A stretch of 64,000 nt of DNA from Streptomyces griseiscabiei (GCF_020010925.1 NZ_JAGJBZ010000001.1:1426001-1490000), one strand, 5' to 3'. Positions 27,623 to 36,600 are shown, counted from the stretch's first letter. Numbers and translations are program-made. Notes: generated by a model not told the origin, from the sequence alone.

Positions 27623-28006
27623 ATGGTGGCCAAGCACATACTCGAGGGCCTGCCGGAGAACGCGGATCTCCGGCGCGCGGACTCCCTGGCGCGGGAGATC
27701 TTCTCCGACGTCGCCAACAAGTGGGCGCTGCTGATCATCGAGGCGCTGGGCGAACGCACCCTGCGCTTCAGCGAGTTGCGTGACGAGGTGGAGGGCGTCA
27801 GTCACAAGATGCTGACCCAGAACCTGCGCATGCTGGAGCGCAACGGCCTCGTCGACCGGAAGGTGCACCCCACCGTCCCGCCGCGTGTGGAGTACACCCT
27901 CACCGAGCCGGGCCGGGCACTGCGCGCCACGGTCGACGCGCTGTGCGGCTGGACCCACCGGTATCTCGGCCACATCGAGGGCGCCCGCGACCGCTTCGGC
28001 GGCTGA
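27623..28006 (+). CDS. HxlR family transcriptional regulator
   Basis: A 127-residue winged-helix regulator: FSDVANKWALLIIEAL, then RFSELRDEVEGVSHKMLTQN as the recognition helix region and the wing around VHPTVPPRVEYTLTEPG. HxlR proteins often sense thiols, aldehydes or redox stress, though a clear sensing cysteine near the N-terminus is absent here; one cysteine lies in the C-terminal helix (DALCGW). Its only near neighbour is a convergent P450 gene, so targets other than itself are unclear. Confidence 0.85.
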   Translation: MVAKHILEGLPENADLRRADSLAREIFSDVANKWALLIIEALGERTLRFSELRDEVEGVSHKMLTQNLRMLERNGLVDRKVHPTVPPRVEYTLTEPGRALRATVDALCGWTHRYLGHIEGARDRFGG

Positions 28007-28040
28007 GGGGCGCCCGGGACCGCGGCCTCGCCGGCTCCGC

Positions 28041-29399
28041 TCAGGCCGGTGAGGGCAGCAGGGTCGCCGGGGTGGGGCCGTCGGGGCGGACGGTGAGGCC
28101 GTGGACGGCCCTGGTGGGGGTGGAGCGATAGGCCGGGACGTGGGCCGGCAGCAGATGTTCGAGGAGGACCGTCGACTCGCGGAGCGCGAACTGCAGCCCG
28201 AGGCAGGCGCGGGGGCCGACGCCGAAGGGGTAGTAGGCGCCCGGGTGGGAGGGGCGGCCGTCCGGGGTGGTGAAGCGCCGGGGGTCGAAGCGCTCGGGGT
28301 CCGGCCAGAGTCCGGGATCGCGGTGGGTGAGGTACGGGCAGACCAGGAGGTCGGTGCCCGCCTCGATGGTGTGACCGTCGAGGAGGTCGTCCTCGGCGGC
28401 GTGGCGGGGCAGGATCCAGGCGGGCGGGTAGAGCCGCAGCGTCTCGTGGACCAGGGCCTGGAGGGCCTGACGGCGCTCGGCCGTGCCTTCACCGCCGGCG
28501 GCCAGCGCCTGTGCGCGGGCCTCGGGGTTCCGGTGGAGCAGCAGATGGAGCCAGGTCAGGGTGGTGGCGGTGGTCTCGTGGCCGGCCGCGAGCAGCGTGA
28601 CGAACTCGTCGCGGATCAGCCGGTCGGTGTACTCGGGGTGCTCGGCGGCGGCGTCGGTGAGGACGTGCAGCAGGCCGGGTCCCTCGGGGCCGGCCACCCC
28701 GTCGCGGGCGGCCTCGACGGCCTTCCGGACGACCGCGTCGATCCGGGCGAGATCGGCGGCGACGGCCTCCCGCGCCTCGTCGGCGTCGGAGGGCAGGGTC
28801 GGCAGGGCTGCGCCCACGCTCTCCACGGCCTCCAGCTCCCGCTCGGTGGCGTCGTCGAGGGGGTGCCCGGTGAGGGAGCGCCAGATGGTGTCCAGGGCGA
28901 AGCGGCGCATCTCCTGGCCGACGTCGAAGGTCTCCCCGGTGCGGGCGTAGGCGTCCCAGCGTGCCGCGGTGGTCCGGGCTGCGGCGGTGATCCGCTGTTC
29001 GTAGCGGCGCATCCCGGTGCCGGTGAACTGGGACTGCAGCAGCCGCCGTTGCCGTTTCCAGGCCGTGCCGGTGGCGGACAGGACACCGTCGCCGACCAGC
29101 AGCCGGGCGCGGTGCGACCGCTTGACGTACCGTTCGGGCCGGCGGGCGAGGACGTGCTGCACGGCTGTGGGGTCCGTGACGAGGACCGTGGGCGCGGGGC
29201 CGATGCGGAACGCCGCGACACCGCCGAGTTGTTCACGGACGCGGGTCAGCAGCTCGACCAGTTCGCCGCCTTCGGAGTGCCACCGCCGCACCAGCTCCGG
29301 TTCGGCCTCGGGGACCGGCTTCCCCGCCGCGGGAAGGGGCGTTTCCTCGGGCGCGTGCGGCGCGTACGGAAGGGAGCCGCTTCCGGCTTCGGTGTCCAT
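28041..29399 (-). CDS. Cytochrome P450
   Basis: A 452-residue soluble P450: I-helix AGHETT, ExxR in HETLRLYPP, the PERF-type segment DPERFDPRRF and the heme loop FGVGPRACLG with ligand C399. The AGHETT..HETLR..YPPAW style is closest to CYP102/CYP4-like bacterial enzymes that hydroxylate fatty acids or terpenes. No ferredoxin or reductase gene is adjacent. The ATG at 29399 has GGGGAAC upstream. It converges on the HxlR gene. Confidence 0.88.
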   Translation of the reverse strand: MDTEAGSGSLPYAPHAPEETPLPAAGKPVPEAEPELVRRWHSEGGELVELLTRVREQLGGVAAFRIGPAPTVLVTDPTAVQHVLARRPERYVKRSHRARLLVGDGVLSATGTAWKRQRRLLQSQFTGTGMRRYEQRITAAARTTAARWDAYARTGETFDVGQEMRRFALDTIWRSLTGHPLDDATERELEAVESVGAALPTLPSDADEAREAVAADLARIDAVVRKAVEAARDGVAGPEGPGLLHVLTDAAAEHPEYTDRLIRDEFVTLLAAGHETTATTLTWLHLLLHRNPEARAQALAAGGEGTAERRQALQALVHETLRLYPPAWILPRHAAEDDLLDGHTIEAGTDLLVCPYLTHRDPGLWPDPERFDPRRFTTPDGRPSHPGAYYPFGVGPRACLGLQFALRESTVLLEHLLPAHVPAYRSTPTRAVHGLTVRPDGPTPATLLPSPA

Positions 29400-29560
29400 G
29401 TGTCGTTCCCCTGATCGGTCGAGGCCGGGCAGCCACCGGCCGGGCCCCCGCAGCACGGACTGTACGGGTCGGGTACGACGGGTGACCGCCGATCGCGGGA
29501 GGGACGGCCTGAACGGGTGCCCGCGGGCGCGAAATCGGTCGCACGCCCCGCGCGGAGCCG

Positions 29561-29630
29561 TCGGCTGCCGGCTGCCGGCTGGCGGCTGGCGGCTGGCGGC
29601 TGGCGGCTGGCGGCTGGCGGCTGGCGGCTG
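29561..29630 (+). repeat. Ten-unit 7-bp tandem repeat between P450 and DUF2993 genes
   Basis: Ten consecutive heptamers: one TCGGCTG, two CCGGCTG, then seven GCGGCTG. It lies in the 391-bp divergent intergenic region 29400-29790 and probably outside any gene. Length variation could change promoter spacing. Nothing else was recognised in that region. Confidence 0.85.
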
Positions 29631-29790
29631 CCGACCGTCGGCGCGCGACGGCATGGCCGGCCTCACCGAGAACGCTTTGCTCCGCGGCCTGTACCGGATC
29701 CGCTCCGGCGGACGATCACGGTCGTGAAGTACATCGCATCCCCGGGGTTCGGGTTGCGGCCGGGGGTGGTGCGCGTGTTCGGATGAGGTG

Positions 29791-31065
29791 ATGCGCTCCC
29801 CCCACCGCACAGATCCGCGTCGGCACTCCGACGACCCGTCCGAGGCACCTCCCGGCTCCTCCGGGAATCCGCGCAACCCGTACGACGAACTGGGCGCCCT
29901 CGACGACGGCCCGCTCGAAGTGACCTCGCTGGAGGAGTTCTTCGACGCGGACACCGCCCGGCCCGGGGAGGAGGCGGAACCCGAGCCGGAGTGGACCCCG
30001 CCCGTCCATCGCCGGGGCGGCCGGCGGCGGCGTGGCCGTTTCGCCGGGCTGCCGCTCGCGGTGAAGGCGGTGGTGGGCCTGGTGGTCCTCGCCTCGTTCG
30101 CGGCGCTCGCCGACCGCTGGGCCGTGCTGTACGCGGAGCACCGGGCCGCGGACGCCCTGGAGGACCGGCTGGACCTGGCGGCGGCGCCCGAGGTGGAGAT
30201 CGGCGGCTTCCCCTTCCTCACCCAACTCGCGGGCAAGCGGCTGGAGTCGGTCCGGCTGACCGTGCCGGACGTGGCGGCCGACCGGGTGTCGCTGGCGAAG
30301 GTGTCGGCGACGGCCCATGACATCCGGCTGGACGCCGACGGTCTCACCTCGGTGCGCGGCGCCCGGGTGCCCCGGCTCGACGGTGACGTACTGCTGTCGT
30401 TCGCCGATCTCAACCGCGAACTCGGCGCCTCCCAGGTGACGTTCACCGGTGACGGCCGGGACCGGGTGCGGGCGCGCGGCACCCTGCCGGTGGCCGGGCG
30501 CGATCTGCGGCTGCGCGCGGAGGCCACGATCCGGCGGCAGGGCGAGCGGGGCATCGCGACGGAGATCGGCGGGATGCGGCTGGACATCGGGGATCTGGCC
30601 ACCTACCGCCCCGGCACGGGCGCCTCGGACGGACTGCATCTGACGCCGAAGGCCTCCGCCGGTCTCGCCCGGGAGACCCGAAAGGCGAAGGCCCTGCTGT
30701 CGGTGCCGGCGATCGTGGAGCGGCTGGGCCTGTCCGACGCGACCGCGCGCGAGGCCCTGGGCGACAAGGGCAAACTCGCCGAACTGACCGGCTCCGAGCG
30801 CTTCACCCGCCAGGCACAGGGCCTCAACCTCATCGATCTGGCCCTGGACAACCCCGAGGTGCTGCGCGGGCTGGGCCTGGACCCCGAGCTGCTCGACGCC
30901 CTGTCCCGGCTCACCCGGCCCGTCCTCGCCGAGCGGCTGTCGCTCTCCTTCGAACTGCCGGAGCCGGAGCGGGGGAACGTGCGGCTGCGGGACGTGCGGG
31001 TGGAGGAGGACGGTATCCGGGTGCGGCTCACCGGGTCGGAACTGGCCGTGGGCGGCGGCTCGTAG
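29791..31065 (+). CDS. DUF2993-domain membrane-anchored protein
   Basis: A 424-residue protein: an acidic cytoplasmic N-terminus (1-75), an arginine-rich stretch RRGGRRRRGR, one transmembrane helix about 85-107 (LAVKAVVGLVVLASFAAL), then an extracellular DUF2993 region. This lipid-transfer-like actinobacterial domain has no firm function. A central segment (about 285-355) rich in charged helices is an extra beyond the minimal domain. A GTG at 29788 immediately precedes the ATG; either could serve. Short inverted repeats follow the stop (31081-31123). Confidence 0.78.
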   Translation: MRSPHRTDPRRHSDDPSEAPPGSSGNPRNPYDELGALDDGPLEVTSLEEFFDADTARPGEEAEPEPEWTPPVHRRGGRRRRGRFAGLPLAVKAVVGLVVLASFAALADRWAVLYAEHRAADALEDRLDLAAAPEVEIGGFPFLTQLAGKRLESVRLTVPDVAADRVSLAKVSATAHDIRLDADGLTSVRGARVPRLDGDVLLSFADLNRELGASQVTFTGDGRDRVRARGTLPVAGRDLRLRAEATIRRQGERGIATEIGGMRLDIGDLATYRPGTGASDGLHLTPKASAGLARETRKAKALLSVPAIVERLGLSDATAREALGDKGKLAELTGSERFTRQAQGLNLIDLALDNPEVLRGLGLDPELLDALSRLTRPVLAERLSLSFELPEPERGNVRLRDVRVEEDGIRVRLTGSELAVGGGS

Positions 31066-31165
31066 GTCTGCCGACGCCCCGTCGGCGCCCCGTCGGTGCT
31101 GCGTGTGCGCGCCGTATGCGCACCGTCGGTTCTGTGTTCTTGATGAAATTTGGTGTGCAGATGTG

Positions 31166-31195
31166 TTGACCTCTGTTCGAGATCTCTTTTAGTTT
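31166..31195 (+). promoter_or_regulatory. Candidate housekeeping promoter of the GH5 gene
   Basis: TTGACC (31166-31171) and TAGTTT (31190-31195) are separated by 18 bp in an unusually AT-rich stretch, 70 bp upstream of the GTG start. This resembles a vegetative sigma-70-type promoter. Confidence 0.5.
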
Positions 31196-31264
31196 GCGGG
31201 AGCCACAGAGCCGCCGACCTGCATTTCCGGGTTTCGCGGACGCAACCGCCCAGAAAGGGATCCG

Positions 31265-32308
31265 GTGCCACTCAAGAACCATCGCGGGACGGCCTGCCTC
31301 GCGGCGTCGCTGGCCGGCGTCACGGCATTCGGCGGGCTCCTCGCCGCCCCCGCGTCCGCCGAGTCCGCAGCCGCCTCCCGGCACGCCTCGCCGCCGCCGG
31401 TGAGCGACTTCCGCGGCGTCAACTGGGCCGACCCGCGTGACAACTACGCCGACGACGCGGTCGTCCCCTCGGGGCTGTCCACCTCGGACGGCTACGCCAC
31501 GACGTACGCCAAGTCCCGGGCGATCATCGGCGGGTTCGCCAAGCTCGGCGCCAACACGGTCCGGCTCCCGGTGAACCCCACGTCCGTGAACGGCCCCTTC
31601 TGGAAGTCGTACCGGGCCGCGATCGACGCCGCCTCCGCCAAGGGCTTCAAGGTCATCCTGGGCTACTGGGAGGCCGACAACGCCAAGGACGGCAGGATCG
31701 ACGACCAGGCCGCCTGGGACCGGATGTGGGCACGGCTCACCAGCGCGTACAAGCACGACCCCAAGGTGTACTTCGAGCCGATGAACGAGCCGTTCGGCTA
31801 CACCTCCGAGGAGTGGCGGGACGTGGCGGCGCGCTGGCTGACCGTCCATCGCTCCGTCCCCCGCGACCGGGTCCTCATCGGCGGATACAAGTACAGCGAG
31901 GACGTCAAGCCGATCTGCGCCGACAGCCGGCTGAACGGCACCCGGATCGCCCTGCACAACTACGGCTTCTGGCACACCGACTGGACCAGCGTCGAGCAGT
32001 GGAAGGCGGACTTCAAGGAGCGCATCGGCACCTGTGCCTCGCGCACGATCCTGGACGAGTTCGGCGCCTCCATGACCACCGGCCTGGACTACAACGGCCC
32101 GGTCAACGGCTCCAACGAGGTCGCCTACATCCAGGCCGCGACCGAGATCATCCGGGAGCTGCGCCTCGGCTCGGTCTACTGGCCCGGTCTGCGCAACGGT
32201 GACACGTACTCCCTGACCACCCTCCAGGGCACCGGCACCCGCCTCAGCCTGAAGGTCAACAACCAGAGCGGCCTCGACCGCCTGCACTGGGCCTGGAAGA
32301 AGAAGTAG
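31265..32308 (+). CDS. Secreted glycoside hydrolase family 5 (cellulase-like)
   Basis: A 347-residue exported enzyme. A signal peptide ends near ASA at residues 30-32. The (beta/alpha)8 catalytic domain has the acid/base E175 in EPMNEP and the nucleophile E265 in LDEFGA, plus GANTVRLPV and HNYGFWH typical of GH5 endoglucanase/mannanase-like enzymes. No carbohydrate-binding module is attached. The GTG at 31265 follows AGAAAGGGA. It may attack beta-glucans or related plant or fungal polysaccharides; subfamily specificity is not clear. Confidence 0.85.
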   Translation: MPLKNHRGTACLAASLAGVTAFGGLLAAPASAESAAASRHASPPPVSDFRGVNWADPRDNYADDAVVPSGLSTSDGYATTYAKSRAIIGGFAKLGANTVRLPVNPTSVNGPFWKSYRAAIDAASAKGFKVILGYWEADNAKDGRIDDQAAWDRMWARLTSAYKHDPKVYFEPMNEPFGYTSEEWRDVAARWLTVHRSVPRDRVLIGGYKYSEDVKPICADSRLNGTRIALHNYGFWHTDWTSVEQWKADFKERIGTCASRTILDEFGASMTTGLDYNGPVNGSNEVAYIQAATEIIRELRLGSVYWPGLRNGDTYSLTTLQGTGTRLSLKVNNQSGLDRLHWAWKKK

Positions 32309-32329
32309 CGCGACGGCGGACCGAGCGAG

Positions 32330-32366
32330 GAGGGAGCAGCGGCCGCGCCTTGGCCGCCGCTCCCTC
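32330..32366 (+). terminator. Hairpin terminator after the GH5 gene
   Basis: Fifteen-base arms (32330-32344 GAGGGAGCAGCGGCC with 32352-32366) pair with one mismatch around a 7-nt loop, 21 bp after the stop codon. Confidence 0.7.
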
Positions 32367-32500
32367 AAAGGCGTTTCGGCACACCGCAGTTGACGTCATG
32401 CCGACAGCACGCGCTCCGCTATGCTCGGCCCCGTTCGAACGATGGACGACCGACCGAACAAGCGACCACCGGCGGGTGCCACGCCCTCCGGGAAGGAAAC

Positions 32501-33367
32501 GTGAGCGAGCACGTGACACCCGCAGACGGCGACGACCGGACGGCGACGCGCGCTCAGCGCGGCACGGGACGGCTGATCGCCGGTCGGTATCTGCTCCACG
32601 AGGTCCTCGGCAGGGGCGGCATGGGCACGGTCTGGCGCGCTCACGACCAGCTGCTGGACCGGCCGGTCGCCGCCAAGGAGTTGCACCTCCTCGCCCAGGA
32701 CGAGGACGAACACCGCGTCCGGATGCGCCGGGCGGTCCGTGAAGCGCGCGCGGTCGCCCGGGTGCCGCACCCGCATGTGGTCGGCGTCCACGATCTGGTC
32801 GAGGCCGAGGACCGGCTCTGGATCGTGATGGAACTCGTCGAGGGCCCCTCGCTGGCCCACCGGGTCGCCGAGTCCGGACCGCTCACCCCGGCGCACACGG
32901 CAGCGCTCGGGCTGCAGATGCTCGACGCGCTGGAGGCCGTGCACGCGGCCGGCGCGCTGCACCGCGACGTCAAGCCCGCCAATGTCCTGCTGCGCCGCGG
33001 CGGCGACGCCGTGCTCACCGACTTCGGCATCGCGGCCCTGGACGACGGCGAGTTCCTGACCGGCACCGGCCAGCTGGTGGGCTCCCTGGAGTACATGGCG
33101 CCCGAGCGGGTGACGGGCGCCGAGAGCGGTCCGGCCTCCGATCTGTGGTCGCTGGGCGCGACCCTCGTCTCGGTGTGCTGCGGGCAGTCGCCGTTCCGCA
33201 GGCCGGGCGGCCCCGCGACACTGCACGCGGTGGCGTACGAGGAACCCGTCCTGCCGGAGGGTCTGGGCCCGCTGCGGCCGGTCGTCGAGGCGCTGCTGCG
33301 CAAGTCCCCCGAGGCGCGTCCGTCGGTGGCGGGCGCGGTCCGCCCTGCGGCTCGTCGCCGCGGGTGA
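32501..33367 (+). CDS. Ser/Thr protein kinase, catalytic part (frameshifted gene)
   Basis: Hanks-type kinase domain with all key residues: GRGGMGTV loop, K59 in [13 protein letters not shown] (D156), DFGIA (D174) and APE. The GTG at 32501 has GGAAGGAA at good spacing. After RPSVAGAVR the frame runs into a stop at 33365, while the +1 frame from 33345 continues as [12 protein letters not shown], a natural kinase ending, and on into a membrane anchor. One extra C at 33344 (in CGCCCTG) explains this. As read, the product is a soluble 288-residue kinase; the ancestral protein was a membrane kinase of about 513 residues. Confidence 0.8.
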   Translation: MSEHVTPADGDDRTATRAQRGTGRLIAGRYLLHEVLGRGGMGTVWRAHDQLLDRPVAAKELHLLAQDEDEHRVRMRRAVREARAVARVPHPHVVGVHDLVEAEDRLWIVMELVEGPSLAHRVAESGPLTPAHTAALGLQMLDALEAVHAAGALHRDVKPANVLLRRGGDAVLTDFGIAALDDGEFLTGTGQLVGSLEYMAPERVTGAESGPASDLWSLGATLVSVCCGQSPFRRPGGPATLHAVAYEEPVLPEGLGPLRPVVEALLRKSPEARPSVAGAVRPAARRRG

Positions 33368-34043
33368 ACCGGACTCCGGGCCGCTGCCCCCGGCGACCGT
33401 GCGCGTGCCCCGGCCGTCGGCCGCGCTCGCCGACGTCGACACCGTGACCAGCGGGCACGAGCGCCCCGTACGGGCCGGGGAGACCGTGCCGACGCCCCGG
33501 GGGCCGGGCTCGCAGTCGGCGCGTCCGGGCGGGCGGAAGCCGCTGTGGTGGGCACTGGCGGGTACGGCGATGCTGGCGGCGGGTGCGGTGGGCGGGCTCT
33601 TCCTCGCCGGAGTGCTGCCGTTGCGCGAGGAGTCCACGACGACCGTCGCCCATGTGGTCCAGTCGGCGACCGGCTGGCAGCCGGTGAACGGAATCACCGT
33701 GCGGCAGGGCGACCGGATCACCGTGCGGTTCGTCTCGGGCGAGTGGACGGCCGATCACCGGAACATGCCCATGGCGGGGCCGGCCGGCTACGACGCGGCC
33801 ACCGACGCACGGCTGGAGGGGGCGAAGGACTGCAAGGTCAAGGCCGCGGCCCCCTTCGCCTCGCTGCTCGCGGTGCTCACCGGCGACAAGAAGTTCCCCG
33901 TCCACACCGTCGGGAAGAAGATCGCCTTCAGGGCCACCGGGGACGGCACCCTGCAGCTGGGCATGAACGACACCGCCGGCGCCTGCTCCGAGGACAACCG
34001 GGGCACGCTGACCGTCAAGGTGACCGTGCTGCACCGGAGTTGA
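33345..34043 (+). pseudogene. 3' part of the split Ser/Thr kinase gene: TM anchor and extracellular domain
   Basis: Continues the kinase gene in the +1 frame: linker, transmembrane helix (LWWALAGTAMLAAGAVGGLFLAG) and an extracellular domain of about 130 residues with two cysteines (KDCKVK; GACSED) that may form a disulfide. Alone it could start only at an internal GTG such as 33399 with no clear RBS, so it is probably untranslated, or reached only if the frameshift is a sequencing error or is bypassed. The outer domain presumably senses an external signal. Confidence 0.6.
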
Positions 34044-34068
34044 GACCGGGGCCGCCTCGGTGAGGGGG

Positions 34069-34935
34069 TCAGCGCAGCAGGCCGGCGCGCCGGGCGGCGG
34101 TGACCGCCTCGAAGCGGGTGGTGGCGCCGAGTTTGCGCATGGCCGAACGCAGATGGCCCTTCACGGTCTCCAGGCCGATGTCGAGCCGTTCGGAGACGCC
34201 GAGATTGGTGCAGCCCTCGGCGACCGCGGTCAGGACGTCGAGCTCGCGGGGCGACAGCCGCGGCGGCTGCCGCGCCGGCGGCCCCTCGGCCTCCTCGGCG
34301 CAGCAGCCCTGTCCCAGCAGGGAACACACCTCGTGGAAGCGGTTCTTGAGGTGTCCGTCGTCCAGCGTCGCGCTGAGAGCCAGCAGTTCGGCGTGGGCTT
34401 CGTGGACACGGACCAGGGCGGCGCCGTCATGGGGCGCGGTGCTGTCCCGCACCTCGCGGGCCTCGGACAGCAGCCGGTCGACCTGTTCATGGGACGCGAG
34501 GAACTGCTCCAGGTCGCGTGCCGCCCGGGTCATCGCCGTCAGCACCCGGTCGCCGAGCCGTACCGCGTCGCGCGATCCCACGAAGAGGACGGCCCGGACG
34601 GTGGTGCCCACGATCACGGGGGCCGCCGCCATCGCCCGTACGCCCTCGGCGGCGACGAAGGAGTCGTACTCGTGGCTGATCCGCTGGGCCCTGCGGTAGT
34701 CGCTCACCGCCGCCGGCCTGCCGGTCCGCAGCACCTTGCCGATCAGTCCCGCCCCGGCCGGGACGGACAGGCCCCGGCGCTCCGGTGACCGTACGCCGCT
34801 CGTCTCGCCGATCCGCAGCTGGTGGGTGCCGACCACCCAGGCCGCCCCGGCGACGGGCATCCCGCTCTCCCTGCGCAGAGTCAGAACCGCCGCGCGGGCG
34901 GCCGCGGCCTTTTCGCTGTCTTCCGCCGGTAACAC
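34069..34935 (-). CDS. GAF-LuxR transcriptional regulator with TTA codon 2
   Basis: A 288-residue regulator: a GAF-like sensory domain (about 20-155; SVPAGAGLIGKVLRTGRP), a helical linker and a LuxR HTH at about 225-288 (LSPRELDVLTAVAEG...LETVKGHLRSAMRKLG). It starts GTG TTA CCG, so codon 2 is TTA and expression should need the bldA tRNA. It is paralogous over its whole length to the regulator at 37100. It is divergent from the 94-residue gene at 35380 across a 444-bp control region. No receiver domain is present, so the signal is probably a small ligand. Confidence 0.83.
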   Translation of the reverse strand: MLPAEDSEKAAAARAAVLTLRRESGMPVAGAAWVVGTHQLRIGETSGVRSPERRGLSVPAGAGLIGKVLRTGRPAAVSDYRRAQRISHEYDSFVAAEGVRAMAAAPVIVGTTVRAVLFVGSRDAVRLGDRVLTAMTRAARDLEQFLASHEQVDRLLSEAREVRDSTAPHDGAALVRVHEAHAELLALSATLDDGHLKNRFHEVCSLLGQGCCAEEAEGPPARQPPRLSPRELDVLTAVAEGCTNLGVSERLDIGLETVKGHLRSAMRKLGATTRFEAVTAARRAGLLR

Positions 34936-34987
34936 GACAGGGCCGACTCCTCACCTGACCGACAGTGGATGACACATCGCTGTGGGC

Positions 34988-35006
34988 GACTCCCCCGTCG
35001 TCAGGA
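34988..35006 (-). promoter_or_regulatory. CCCCCGTC..AGG element upstream of the first GAF-LuxR gene
   Basis: The plus strand reads TCCCCCGTCGTCAGGAG, 53 bp upstream of the GTG. It resembles the elements at 35191-35214 and 39097-39119 (consensus CCCCCG(T/A)CTGAGGG) with one inserted base. Possibly a shared regulator site. Confidence 0.3.
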
Positions 35007-35190
35007 GAACAGTTCTTCAAGGGTCGCGATCGCGTCAAGAGCCCGCCACGGAAACCTAGTTGACGAAAAGTCAGCCCTCGCGGCGGCTGACACGTGCACA
35101 TATCGCACGGGCCGCAGATCCCACGCCGCGCCGAGGCGTCCGCCGCGTCTTTCTGATCGGACGTTCAGTAGTCCGCTCCCGCGCGCGCCA

Positions 35191-35214
35191 CCCTCAGACG
35201 GGGGTAGCTGGACG
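35191..35214 (+). promoter_or_regulatory. CCCTCAGACGGGGGTAG element upstream of the 94-residue gene
   Basis: CCCTCAGACGGGGGTAG followed by CTGGACG nearly duplicates the element upstream of the ethylene-forming enzyme gene (CCCTCAGTCGGGGGTAG, then TGGACG). It lies 166 bp upstream of the ATG at 35380. The rest of 34936-35379 shows no gene. Confidence 0.4.
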
Positions 35215-35379
35215 CCCCGCTTTACCTCATCGTGGTGCCAGCGACAGGCCGCTCCCGGCTCCGGCCGGGCCGGGTGCGAGCCCCGCGCTCTCTCCCTCCC
35301 CCGACTCAAGGCCCGCTGGACACAGGACCGTTGCGTGCCCCCAGCAGCCCCGAGCCTGCGCGCACAGAGAGGCGCCCCC

Positions 35380-35664
35380 ATGGATTTCTCGTTCTCTCCA
35401 CGTCTCGCCGACCTCGAAGAAAGCGCTGTCGACCGCGCGGTGCGGATCGTCGGCGGGCGCGGCCACCTGCGGGACAACCCCGTGGAGCGGCTCCACCGCG
35501 TGGCCCGTGTCGACCGGATCCGGATGGGCACCTCCGAGGTCGGGCGGCTCTTCCGCGCCGACGAGATCGACAAGCGGGATCTGTCGGGACTGCCGCGGTT
35601 CTCCACGGCGTCGGGCGAGCTCCCCGGGGTGCACGGCCCGTTCGTGGAAGGGGCCGCCCGGTGA
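35380..35664 (+). CDS. Small hypothetical protein, 94 residues
   Basis: MDFSFSPRLADLEESAVDRA opens a small, charged, mostly helical protein without signal peptide or cysteines; the C-terminus is proline/glycine-rich (LPRFSTASGELPGVHGP). GAGAGG precedes the ATG. Its stop overlaps the GTG of the SCO6745-family gene, so the two are almost certainly co-translated and may act together. I do not recognise the family. Confidence 0.6.
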   Translation: MDFSFSPRLADLEESAVDRAVRIVGGRGHLRDNPVERLHRVARVDRIRMGTSEVGRLFRADEIDKRDLSGLPRFSTASGELPGVHGPFVEGAAR

Positions 35665-36536
35665 GCGCGCCGGTCGTGGCGCCCCGGACCACCGCCCGGG
35701 CCCTGCACGACGTGATGGAGCCGTATCACGCGGTGCTCTACTACGCGCCCCAGGTCCAGGAGGCGTTCGCGGACATCGGGCTGAAGGGCATGTGGCGCGG
35801 CTACTTCGGCAGCCGTGCCGCCCCGCTGGGCCCGGCCCCGGCGTCCGTGGTCACCGCGCTCTTCCACCACTTCAAGCCCGCTCTGGTCGCACGGGCGGTG
35901 CCGTCCGTCTGGGAGGCGGCGCCGCCCGACGACATCCTGGCCGCCCGGCTGGCCGGTGTGGACGCGGCGCTGCGCGCGCTGCTGGGCAGGACCGTCGACG
36001 GTCCGGACATCGCCGAGGCCGCGTCCCTCGCCGCGTCGGCCGCCGCCGCGTGCGGCGCGCCCGGCCGTCCCCTCGGCGCCGCGAACGCCGCCCTGCCGCT
36101 GCCCGGGCCGCCCCACCTCGCGCTGTGGCAGGCGGTCACGACCCTGCGCGAGTACCGGGGGGACGGGCATGTCGCGGCGCTGACGCACGCCGGGTTCGAC
36201 GCCGTCGAGGCGCTGGTGACCGTCACGGCGGCGGGCGGCGAGGTCCGGTCGAGCATCCAGGCCCGCCGGGGCTGGACCGACGAGGAGTGGGCCGAGGGCG
36301 AGCGGCGGCTGCGCGACCGCCGGCTGCTGGACTCCGACGGTGGCCTCACGCCCGGGGGCCGCGCGGCCCGCGACACCGTCGAGATTCTCACCGACCGCTT
36401 CGCCGCCACGCCCTGGGACACCCTCGGCGCCCAGCGCACCCACCGGCTGTACACCCTCCTCCAGCCGACCGCCGAACGGATCGTCGACGGCCTCGGCATC
36501 CACCTCCCGACAGCCCCGAGGACTCTGCCCGGCTGA
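35661..36536 (+). CDS. SCO6745 family protein
   Basis: A 291-residue actinobacterial protein of the family named after S. coelicolor SCO6745. It opens with the characteristic MEPYHAVLYYAPQVQEAFADIGLKGMWRGYF-like region (split by several conserved aromatics) and continues with AAPLGP, FHHFKPALVARAVP and a C-terminal winged-helix-like part (RRGWTDEEWAEGERRLRDRGL-like). Biochemical function is not established to my knowledge. The GTG at 35661 overlaps the preceding small gene. Its position between two paralogous GAF-LuxR regulators is notable. Confidence 0.72.
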   Translation: MSAPVVAPRTTARALHDVMEPYHAVLYYAPQVQEAFADIGLKGMWRGYFGSRAAPLGPAPASVVTALFHHFKPALVARAVPSVWEAAPPDDILAARLAGVDAALRALLGRTVDGPDIAEAASLAASAAAACGAPGRPLGAANAALPLPGPPHLALWQAVTTLREYRGDGHVAALTHAGFDAVEALVTVTAAGGEVRSSIQARRGWTDEEWAEGERRLRDRRLLDSDGGLTPGGRAARDTVEILTDRFAATPWDTLGAQRTHRLYTLLQPTAERIVDGLGIHLPTAPRTLPG

Positions 36537-36540
36537 CGCC

Positions 36541-36600
36541 CCGGCGAAGTCCCGGGCCGGCTCACAGCCGCGCCGAAGTCCTCGGCCGGCTCGCACCCGC
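36541..36600 (+). repeat. Imperfect 29-bp tandem repeat in a 563-bp gene-free stretch
   Basis: Two units of the form CGGCGAAGTCCCGGGCCGGCT / CGCCGAAGTCCTCGGCCGGCT (first 20 or so bases each) follow the SCO6745 stop. The remainder of 36537-37099 has open frames in several phases but none with convincing protein character or RBS. Confidence 0.45.

Noticed and set aside
29561..29630. CRISPR array at the 7-bp repeats
   Set aside because: The units are contiguous heptamers without spacers and there are no cas genes in the window.
31066..31264. CebR cellobiose-repressor operator upstream of the GH5 gene
   Set aside because: The expected TGGGAGCGCTCCCA palindrome is not present; only a promoter-like TTGACC...TAGTTT was found.
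35191..35214. SigB-type promoter (GNNT...GGGTAC) at the GGGGGTAG element
   Set aside because: GGGTAG resembles the -10, but no GNNT sits 14-16 bases upstream at either copy, so a regulator site is more likely than a sigma-specific promoter.
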